From JAJZJT01 sp049964655 (GTDB lineage: Bacteria; Actinomycetota; Acidimicrobiia; Acidimicrobiales; RAAP-2): a stretch of DNA of 13,613 nucleotides. Shown piece after piece: positions 1-5,346 of this stretch. The number at the start of each line of letters is the position of its first letter. The stretch's first letter is position 1. Under the pieces are notes generated by a model that searched no databases, had not been told where the DNA came from, and saw only the letters and a program-made list of their open reading frames with translations. The translations under genes were made by a program, and so were the position numbers. Location: NCBI GenBank assembly GCA_049964655.1, contig JBMFXC010000071.1, forward strand, positions 1-13,613, written 5' to 3'.

Positions 1-723
1 CTCGTACATGAGGTCGACGATGAGCTTGAGCTCGTGGAGGCACTCGAAGTAGGCGGACTCGGGCTGGTAGCCGGCACCGACCAACGTGTCGAAGCCGGCT
101 TGGACGAGGGCGGTCAGCCCCCCGCACAGCACGACCTGCTCGCCGAAGAGGTCCGTCTCGGTCTCCTCGGCGAAGGTCGTGTCGAGGACGCCGGCACGAG
201 TGGCGCCGATGGCATGAGCGTAGGAGAGGGCGAGGTCGTGCGCCTTGCCTGACGGATCGGCAGCCACGGCGATGAGAGACGGGACCCCGCCTCCCTCGGT
301 GTAGGTGCGTCGCACCAGGTGCCCGGGTCCCTTGGGGGCGACCATGGCGACGTCCACGCCCTCGGGCGGGGTGATGAGCCCGAAGCGGATGTTGAAGCCG
401 TGGGCGAAGAACAGCGCGTCCCCGGGGACCAGATGAGGAGCGATCTCCGCGTCGTAGACCGCCGCCTGCTCGGTGTCGGGGAGGAGCAGCATCACCACGT
501 TCGCCTCTGCCGCCGCCTCCGCGGGCGAGGTCACCCGTAGGCCGGCCTCCTCGGCCTTCCGTCGGGACGACGACCCGTCCCGCAGCCCGACCCGCACGTC
601 GACCCCGGACTCGGCCAGGTTCAGGGCGTGGGCGTGGCCCTGGGAGCCGTAGCCGATCACCGCCACCTTGCGCCCCTGGATGAGCCCGGGGTCGGCATCT
701 CGTTCGTAGTAGAGGGTGGCCAT
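1..723 (-). CDS. ilvC: ketol-acid reductoisomerase (partial, C-terminus beyond window)
   Basis: This enzyme converts acetolactate or acetohydroxybutyrate to the dihydroxy acid, the second shared step of valine and isoleucine synthesis, using NADPH and Mg2+ in the cytoplasm. The 241 visible residues show the Rossmann nucleotide-binding loop GYGSQGHA (about 24-31), a Ser-rich cofactor loop (SSS at 51-53) as in NADPH-using class I enzymes, the catalytic-region His in FAHGFNI (H108), and the metal-binding pair in TDLFGEQ (D191, E195). Class I enzymes are about 330-340 residues, so roughly 95 residues, including the remaining metal-binding acidic residues, lie past the left edge. The ATG at 721-723 sits 4 bases after the ilvN stop. 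A GGCAGG-type ribosome binding site lies in the end of ilvN, so translation is probably coupled. It is the last visible gene of ilvB-ilvN-ilvC. Family assignment is very secure. Confidence 0.97.
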   Translation of the reverse strand, partial: MATLYYERDADPGLIQGRKVAVIGYGSQGHAHALNLAESGVDVRVGLRDGSSSRRKAEEAGLRVTSPAEAAAEANVVMLLLPDTEQAAVYDAEIAPHLVPGDALFFAHGFNIRFGLITPPEGVDVAMVAPKGPGHLVRRTYTEGGGVPSLIAVAADPSGKAHDLALSYAHAIGATRAGVLDTTFAEETETDLFGEQVVLCGGLTALVQAGFDTLVGAGYQPESAYFECLHELKLIVDLMYE

Positions 724-727
724 GTCG

Positions 728-1315
728 TCAACCTGCCTTTTCGCTCTGAGTGGGGTCGGGGTCGTCGAGGACACGTGGCCTCCCGCCGGGGGAGACCGGT
801 ATCCGAGCGGCCGACCGGTCGAGTTTAGGCAGAGCGACGCGACCGGTCCGCTGGAGCTCGACGATGCCGTAGCCGCGCACCAGGTCCTCGAAGTCGTCGA
901 GCTTGGCGGGCGCACCGGCCACCATCACCGTGAGCCGGTCGGCCCCGACGTCGACGATCTTGCCCTCGAAGACGCCGACGAGCTGGATGACCTGGCCCCG
1001 CTCGGCCTCGCCGGCCTCGATGGTGGCGAGCAGCAGCTCGCGCTCACGGGCGTTGGTCGGGTCGAGCTCGGTGATCGAGACGACCGGGACGAGCTTGTCG
1101 AGCTGCTTGACGACCTGCTCGAGGGGCGCCGACTCGACGTCGACCACGATAGTGATGCGGCTGAAGCGGGCGTCGTCGGACGGGGCCACGGCCAGGCTGT
1201 AGATGTTGTAGCCGCGTCGAGAGAAGAGCCCGGCCACGCGGGCCAGCACGCCGGCTTTGTTCTCGACCAGGACGGTCAGGGTGTGGTGGCGCTTGTCGGT
1301 CCCGAAGGCGGGCAT
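728..1315 (-). CDS. ilvN: acetolactate synthase small (regulatory) subunit
   Basis: Regulatory subunit of acetohydroxyacid synthase: it activates the catalytic subunit IlvB and carries valine feedback control. It is 195 residues long. An N-terminal ACT domain covers about 10-85; the valine-site residues known from E. coli IlvH (Asn, Gly, Asn) are matched by N19, G22 and N37 in the ENKAG and RRGYNI motifs. A C-terminal ALS small-subunit domain covers about 90-165. Bacterial homologues usually end near 165-170 residues. This one adds about 28 residues that are Pro/Arg/Asp-rich and look disordered. The start ATG overlaps the ilvB stop by one base (TGATG), with a GAGGGG ribosome binding site inside ilvB, so the two subunits should be made in coupled fashion. 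Feedback inhibition by valine is inferred from the conserved residues. The long same-frame extension upstream of this start overlaps ilvB and is not real. Confidence 0.96.
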   Translation of the reverse strand: MPAFGTDKRHHTLTVLVENKAGVLARVAGLFSRRGYNIYSLAVAPSDDARFSRITIVVDVESAPLEQVVKQLDKLVPVVSITELDPTNARERELLLATIEAGEAERGQVIQLVGVFEGKIVDVGADRLTVMVAGAPAKLDDFEDLVRGYGIVELQRTGRVALPKLDRSAARIPVSPGGRPRVLDDPDPTQSEKAG

Positions 1316-3141
1316 CACCGGCCCCCCTCGCGCTGGCTGAGGTCGACGACGATGTCGTCGTTCGACGCTCCCGCCGGGACCATCGGGAACACCTTCTCGA
1401 AGGCGTCGGTCCGGAAGTCGATGACCACCGGGCGGTCGTCGACGTCGTTCGCCTTGTCGATGGCCGGCCCGACTTCGTCGGGCGACTCGACCCTCAGGCC
1501 GACACAGCCCATCGCCTCCGCCCACCGGACGTAGTCGGGCAGGTCGGGCGAGAGATAGACCTCCGAGTAGCGCTCCTCGTAGAACATCTCCTGCCACTGG
1601 CGGACCATGCCGAGGTAGGCGTTGTTGAGGATGGCCACCTTCACCGGAATGCGCTCGGCGCTCGCCGTCACCAGCTCCTGGGCCGTCATCTGGAAGCAGC
1701 CGTCGCCGTCGACCGCCCACACCATCCGGTCGGGACGCCCGACCTTGGCGCCGATGGACGCCGGGACGGCGAACCCCATGGTGCCGAGGCCCCCCGAGTT
1801 GACCCAGGTGTAGGGGTGGTCGAACCGCCACCACTGCGACGCGAACATCTGGTGCTGGCCAACCCCGGACACAACGATGGTGTCCTCGGGCGTGGCGTCC
1901 CGCAGCGACTCCAGCACGAACTGGGGCTTGAGTCCGTTCGCCGACGCCTCCGGCGACCGGTCGTAGACGAGGGGGTAGCGCTCCTGCCACTCCGAAAGCT
2001 GGGCGTGCCAAGCAGCAAGGCGGCTCCGGGGCAGGGAGGCAGCCGGCGTACCGGCCACTGCCTCGGCGCCCGGGGGGGCGTCGACCGGCCTGCCGCCGCC
2101 GGTGGCCCGGCTCGACGGTGCGTGCGGCAACCCGAGCGACCCGAGGGCCAAGAGCAGCGCCTCGGTCACGATGCGGCAGTCCCCGGCGATGGCCACGTCG
2201 GCTCTGCGGATCTTGTTGAGCTCGGCCGGGTCGATGTCGACGTGGACCACCGTGGCCTCCGGGGCGAAGGCGTCAACCCTGCCGGTCACCCGGTCGTCGA
2301 AGCGGCTCCCGAGGGCCAGGAGCAGGTCGGCACGCTGCATGGCCATGACGGCCGTGTAGTTGCCGTGCATGCCCGGCATGCCCAGGCACAGCGGATGCGA
2401 GTCGGGGAAGGCACCACGAGCCATGAGCGTCGTGACGACGGGGGCACCCGTACGCTCGGCCAGCTCGCGCAAGGCGTCCGCGCCACGCGCCTTGAGCACC
2501 CCGCCGCCGGCGTAGATGACCGGGCGCTCGGCGGCGAGCAGGAGCTCGGCTGCCTTCTTGACTGCGGCGGGGTCGCCTTCGAGCACCGGGTGGTACCCGG
2601 GGAGGTCGAGCTCGTCGGGACCGGGCCAATACCACTCCATCTCGGCGTTGGCGACGTCCTTGGGCAGGTCGACGAGGACGGGTCCCGGTCGGCCGGTGGT
2701 GGCCACGTGGAAGGCCTCGGCGACCACCCGGGGGATGTCGGCGGCGTCGGTGACCAGCCAGTTGTGCTTGGTGATCCCCATGGTGATGCCGGTGGTGTCG
2801 CTCTCTTGGAAGCCGTCGGTGCCAATCAGCGACGTAGCCACCTGGCCGGTGACCACCACCAGCGGGATGGAGTCCATGTAGGCGTCGGCGAGCGGCGTCA
2901 CGATGTTGGTGGCAGCGGGCCCGCTCGTCACCATGGCCACCCCGGGGCGACCGGTGACGTGGGCGTAGCCCTCTGCCATGTGCCCCGCCCCCTGCTCGTG
3001 GCGCACCAGGACGTGGCGGATGGACGAGTCGATGATCGGGTCGTAGACCGGCAGGATGGCCCCGCCGGGCAGGCCGAACATCACCTCGACCTCCTGCATC
3101 TCCAAGCTCTTGATCAAGGCCTGTGCTCCGGTCAGTTTCAT
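1315..3141 (-). CDS. ilvB: acetolactate synthase large (catalytic) subunit
   Basis: Thiamine-diphosphate enzyme that condenses two pyruvates, or pyruvate with 2-ketobutyrate, at the committed step of valine, leucine and isoleucine synthesis. It is 608 residues long. Family landmarks are FGLPGGAILP (22-31), the catalytic Glu in VRHEQGAGHMAEG (E49), the GTDGFQE segment (about 106-112), the central FAD-binding domain with GSRFDDRVTGR, the ThDP/Mg motif starting GDG (479-481) and ending NN (506-507), and VRQWQ near the active-site lid. A Gly/Pro/Ala-rich stretch at about 331-372 looks like an expanded linker between the central and C-terminal domains. The ATG at 3141 is chosen because AGGGAG lies 5 bases upstream and family similarity begins at MKLTGAQAL. 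Upstream in-frame codons belong to the leader. Control is probably by attenuation in the 296-base leader plus valine feedback through IlvN. Confidence 0.97.
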   Translation of the reverse strand: MKLTGAQALIKSLEMQEVEVMFGLPGGAILPVYDPIIDSSIRHVLVRHEQGAGHMAEGYAHVTGRPGVAMVTSGPAATNIVTPLADAYMDSIPLVVVTGQVATSLIGTDGFQESDTTGITMGITKHNWLVTDAADIPRVVAEAFHVATTGRPGPVLVDLPKDVANAEMEWYWPGPDELDLPGYHPVLEGDPAAVKKAAELLLAAERPVIYAGGGVLKARGADALRELAERTGAPVVTTLMARGAFPDSHPLCLGMPGMHGNYTAVMAMQRADLLLALGSRFDDRVTGRVDAFAPEATVVHVDIDPAELNKIRRADVAIAGDCRIVTEALLLALGSLGLPHAPSSRATGGGRPVDAPPGAEAVAGTPAASLPRSRLAAWHAQLSEWQERYPLVYDRSPEASANGLKPQFVLESLRDATPEDTIVVSGVGQHQMFASQWWRFDHPYTWVNSGGLGTMGFAVPASIGAKVGRPDRMVWAVDGDGCFQMTAQELVTASAERIPVKVAILNNAYLGMVRQWQEMFYEERYSEVYLSPDLPDYVRWAEAMGCVGLRVESPDEVGPAIDKANDVDDRPVVIDFRTDAFEKVFPMVPAGASNDDIVVDLSQREGGR

Positions 3142-3146
3142 CGGTG

Positions 3147-3152
3147 CTCCCT
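3147..3152 (-). promoter_or_regulatory. ribosome binding site of ilvB
   Basis: AGGGAG on the minus strand ends 5 bases before the ATG at 3141. It decides the ilvB start against in-frame GTG codons further upstream in the leader. Confidence 0.7.
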
Positions 3153-3182
3153 GGTGGTGTGTGCGGTGTGGTGGTGGTCGGT

Positions 3183-3231
3183 TCGTCACCGGCCTGGCGG
3201 CGCTCGGTGCGCTCGGTGCCGTCGGTGACGA
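3183..3231 (-). repeat. leader hairpin enclosing three 9-bp tandem repeats
   Basis: On the plus strand the unit cgctcggtg occurs at 3201-3209 and 3210-3218, followed by the variant ccgtcggtg at 3219-3227. The block is flanked by perfect complementary 9-bp arms tcgtcaccg (3183-3191) and cggtgacga (3223-3231). The repeat's own ends form part of the right arm. It lies between the putative terminator and the ilvB ribosome binding site, inside the predicted mRNA leader. It may be a structural element of the leader or simple replication slippage in GC-rich DNA. No function is shown. Confidence 0.4.
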
Positions 3232-3274
3232 GATGGCGGTGTGGTCTACGGGTGGGCAGCAGTGCCCGAACACG

Positions 3275-3300
3275 AAAACGACCTCCCGTGAGGGAGGTCG
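3275..3300 (-). terminator. putative attenuator terminator in the ilvB leader
   Basis: On the minus strand, perfect 9-bp arms cgacctccc and gggaggtcg (3292-3300 and 3279-3287) enclose the loop tcac. They are followed at once by TTTT (3275-3278) and then CGTG. This short GC stem with a U-run has the form of an intrinsic terminator. It sits about 130 bases before ilvB and downstream of a small ORF, where an attenuator is expected. The U-run is short, so termination strength is uncertain. Confidence 0.55.
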
Positions 3301-3304
3301 GACG

Positions 3305-3333
3305 GCGCGCACAGGAGACAGCGTCGTGCGCGC
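3305..3333 (-). promoter_or_regulatory. hairpin at the stop codon of the ilvB leader ORF
   Basis: Perfect 8-bp arms gcgcgcac and gtgcgcgc (3326-3333 and 3305-3312 on the minus strand) enclose a 13-base loop. The 5' arm begins on the last base of the TAG that ends the small leader ORF, so a ribosome finishing or stalling there would affect whether this hairpin forms. A weaker 5-bp hairpin (3336-3348, ggtac/gtacc) lies inside the last codons of the ORF. This is the sort of geometry used by translation-coupled attenuators. The regulatory role is inference. Confidence 0.4.
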
Positions 3334-3380
3334 TAGGTACGGCGTACCAGAGTTGTCGGCAAGGAAGGCTCGGTCGACAT
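3333..3380 (-). CDS. putative ilvB leader peptide, 15 codons
   Basis: A short ORF reads MSTEPSLPTTLVRRT and ends in TAG. It contains two Leu and one Val near its end (LVRRT), next to codons uncommon in this GC-rich genome (ACA, ACT, GTA). No Shine-Dalgarno sequence precedes it, but a -10-like CAAGAT ends 7 bases upstream, so a leaderless transcript would begin about at this ATG. It is followed by the 8-bp hairpin and then the terminator-like hairpin before ilvB. Leader-peptide attenuation of ilvB operons is known in other actinobacteria such as Corynebacterium glutamicum, but branched-chain codon enrichment here is modest (3 of 15). The ORF could therefore be chance. Confidence 0.35.
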   Translation of the reverse strand: MSTEPSLPTTLVRRT

Positions 3381-3387
3381 CGGACCA

Positions 3388-3416
3388 ATCTTGCCACGAG
3401 GACGAGCCCCCCACAA
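3388..3416 (-). promoter_or_regulatory. candidate ilvB leader promoter
   Basis: On the minus strand, a -35-like TTGTGG (3411-3416) and a -10-like CAAGAT (3388-3393) are separated by exactly 17 bases, between the ilvD stop and the leader ORF. Each hexamer matches the sigma-70 consensus at 3 of 6 positions. The placement, 7 bases before an ATG, is the main support. Confidence 0.35.
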
Positions 3417-3436
3417 GCCCCCGACCACCGGCCTTC

Positions 3437-5152
3437 CTACGGCTCGGTGACCGCGCCCCGGTCGGCACCGGTCACCAGGCGGGCGTACTTGGCCAGCACA
3501 CCCGTGGTGTAGCGGGGGGCGGGGTGGGCGAGGACGGCACGCCGACGAACGAGCTCGTCCTCGTCGACGAGCAGGTCGATCGAGTGCTGCTCGACGTCCA
3601 CCACGATCCGGTCGCCGTCGGCGACGAGGGCGATGGGACCTCCGTCGACCGCCTCGGGGGCGACGTGCCCGATGCAGAAGCCGTGGGTCCCTCCCGAGAA
3701 CCTTCCGTCGGTCACCAGCGCGCAGTCGCCGCCACGGCCGACGCCCTTCATCGCCCCGGTGACGGCGAGCATCTCCCGCATGCCCGGACCGCCCTTGGGG
3801 CCTTCATAGCGGATCACGACGACCGTCCCCGGCTCGATCGACCCGGCCAGGATGGCCTCCATCGCTGCGTCCTCGCCGTCGAACACCCGGGCGGTGCCGT
3901 CGAAGTGGAGCTGGTCGATGCCGGCCACCTTGACCACCGAACCGGCCGGAGCCAGGGAACCGGTCAGGACGGCGATCCCTCCCTGGGCGTGGATCGGGTC
4001 GTCGATGCGGTGGACGACGTCGCCGTCCGGTGCCGGCGGTGCCAGCGCGGCCAGGTTGTCGGCGACACTGCGTCCGGTCACCGTGAGGCAGTCGCCGTCG
4101 ATGAGCCCGGCGTCGAGAAGCTCCTGCATGACCACGGGCACGCCGCCGATGCGGTCGATGTCGCTCATGTGGTACTTGCCGTGCGGCTTGGTGTCGGCGA
4201 GATGCGGGACCCGGGCGGCTACGGCGTTGAAGTCGTCGAGCGACAGGTCCACCCGTGCCTCGTTGGCCAGCGCCAACAGGTGCAGGACGGCGTTCGTCGA
4301 ACCGCCGAGGGCCATGACCACGGCGATCGCATTGCGGAAGGCCTCGATGGTCAGGATGTCGCGCGGCCGGATGCCCCGACGCAGGAGCTCGACGACCGCC
4401 TGGCCCGAGGCGAAGGCGAAGTCCTCCCGACGGCGGTCGACGGCAGGGGCGGCCGAGCTGCCCGGCAGGGACATGCCGAGGGCCTCGGCGACCGAGGCCA
4501 TGGTGTTGGCGGTGAACATGCCGGCACACGAGCCCTCGGTCGGGCAGGCGTTGTGCTCGATGAGGGAGAGCTCCTCGTCGCTGAGCGCGTCGACGGCATG
4601 GGCACCCACGGCTTCGAAGACCGAGGTGATGTCGAGCGCCCGGTCGCGCAGCCGGCCGGGGAGGATCGTCCCCCCGTAGAGGAACACGGTGGGAAGGTTG
4701 AGACGGGCCGCCGCCATCAGCATGCCGGGCAGCGACTTGTCGCAGCCGGCCAGGGTGACCATGGCGTCGAACCGCTCGGCGTGCATCACCGTCTCGACGG
4801 AGTCGGCGATCACCTCACGGCTCACCAGCGATGCCCGCATCCCCTCGTGGCCCATCGAGATGCCGTCGGACACGGCGATCGTCACGAACTCGAAGGGAAA
4901 GCCGCCGGCGGCGACCGCGCCGGCCTTGGCTCGGTCAGCCAAACGGGCAAGCGGCACGTTGCACGGCGTGACCTCGTTCCACGACGACGCCACGCCGATC
5001 TGCGGCTTGTCCCAGTCGGCATCCGTCATCCCGACGGCTCGCAGCATCGCTCGGGCCGGAGCACGGGTCGGACCGTCGGTCACCTCGCTGCTCCGGGGCT
5101 TGATGCCTCGGAGCGGCTGTGCCGACGGGTCGTTGGCAGGGGCGTCAGTCAT
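3437..5152 (-). CDS. ilvD: dihydroxyacid dehydratase
   Basis: Dehydrates dihydroxyisovalerate and dihydroxymethylvalerate to the 2-keto acids, the third shared step of valine and isoleucine synthesis. It is 571 residues long, similar to the mycobacterial enzyme and shorter than the E. coli type. Three cysteines expected to hold the Fe-S cluster are at C64 (VTPCNVPL), C137 (GCDKSLPG) and C209 (EGSCAGMFTANTM), the pattern of [2Fe-2S] enzymes. Other family segments are GGSTNAVLHL and the C-terminal GRFSGGTHGF. The ATG at 5152 is preferred because a -10-like TACCAT ends 7 bases upstream, suggesting a leaderless mRNA. An in-frame ATG at 5161 would add three residues, and neither start has a good Shine-Dalgarno site. 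It is first of the minus-strand ilv genes and divergent from the histidine kinase. It may be transcribed separately from ilvB, which has its own leader. Confidence 0.96.
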   Translation of the reverse strand: MTDAPANDPSAQPLRGIKPRSSEVTDGPTRAPARAMLRAVGMTDADWDKPQIGVASSWNEVTPCNVPLARLADRAKAGAVAAGGFPFEFVTIAVSDGISMGHEGMRASLVSREVIADSVETVMHAERFDAMVTLAGCDKSLPGMLMAAARLNLPTVFLYGGTILPGRLRDRALDITSVFEAVGAHAVDALSDEELSLIEHNACPTEGSCAGMFTANTMASVAEALGMSLPGSSAAPAVDRRREDFAFASGQAVVELLRRGIRPRDILTIEAFRNAIAVVMALGGSTNAVLHLLALANEARVDLSLDDFNAVAARVPHLADTKPHGKYHMSDIDRIGGVPVVMQELLDAGLIDGDCLTVTGRSVADNLAALAPPAPDGDVVHRIDDPIHAQGGIAVLTGSLAPAGSVVKVAGIDQLHFDGTARVFDGEDAAMEAILAGSIEPGTVVVIRYEGPKGGPGMREMLAVTGAMKGVGRGGDCALVTDGRFSGGTHGFCIGHVAPEAVDGGPIALVADGDRIVVDVEQHSIDLLVDEDELVRRRAVLAHPAPRYTTGVLAKYARLVTGADRGAVTEP

Positions 5153-5159
5153 CGGGTGC

Positions 5160-5165
5160 ATGGTA
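5160..5165 (-). promoter_or_regulatory. candidate -10 element for leaderless ilvD
   Basis: TACCAT on the minus strand fits the actinobacterial TANNNT pattern and lies 7 bases before the ATG at 5152. No convincing -35 hexamer is present at 17-18 bases. It shares the 7-base geometry with the ilvB leader candidate. Confidence 0.3.
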
Positions 5166-5245
5166 CGACCCCGACGAGACGGGGCGCACCACGGCCGGGG
5201 GCCGGCACGAGAACAGGTCACCACGGCCGGGAGATCGTCGCCCGG

Positions 5246-5251
5246 TAACAT
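5246..5251 (+). promoter_or_regulatory. candidate -10 element for the histidine kinase
   Basis: TAACAT (4 of 6 to consensus, TANNNT type) lies in the divergent ilvD-kinase intergenic region about 95 bases before the kinase start. No clear -35 is seen. A small GTG-started ORF (5257-5337) begins 5 bases after it. Confidence 0.3.
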
Positions 5252-5256
5252 CGCCC

Positions 5257-5337
5257 GTGGTCCTGTGCGTCCGCGTCCGTCGAGACGCGACCCCCGGGGC
5301 CGCGGTGGGCCATGGGGGCGGTGACGCTGGACCCTGA
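5257..5337 (+). CDS. possible 26-codon upstream ORF before the kinase
   Basis: A GTG-started frame beginning MVLCVRVRRDATPG ends in TGA within the kinase ribosome binding site. It would be leaderless if the TAACAT at 5246 is a -10 box. The product resembles nothing I recognise. Its only support is position: it starts near a plausible transcript start and stops 9 bases before the preferred kinase start, which would allow translational coupling. It may equally be chance in GC-rich DNA, where open frames are common. Confidence 0.2.
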   Translation: MVLCVRVRRDATPGAAVGHGGGDAGP

Positions 5338-5341
5338 GGGG
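5336..5341 (+). promoter_or_regulatory. ribosome binding site deciding the kinase start
   Basis: GAGGGG ends 5 bases before the GTG at 5347 but touches the alternative in-frame GTG at 5341. Spacing therefore favours 5347. Confidence 0.55.
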
Positions 5342-5346
5342 TGAAC

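Noticed and set aside
1816..3228. 470-codon plus-strand frame opposite ilvB
   Set aside because: It is antisense to ilvB and made of low-complexity Gly/Val/His/Asp residues, with no recognisable domain.
3142..3468. N-terminal extension of IlvB up to position 3468
   Set aside because: It runs through the leader hairpins and the ilvD stop region, encodes low-complexity sequence, and has no family similarity before MKLTGAQAL.
5189..5231. 11-bp direct repeat ccacggccggg in the ilvD-kinase intergenic region (5189-5199 and 5221-5231)
   Set aside because: The 32-base spacing could suit a regulator site, but the string is simple GC-rich sequence and no third copy or symmetry supports it.
3056..5248. 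730-codon open frame on the plus strand opposite ilvD
   Set aside because: It is antisense to a certain ilvD with all catalytic motifs. Its product is His/Gly/Arg/Val-rich with no domain, as expected from the complement of GC3-biased coding DNA.
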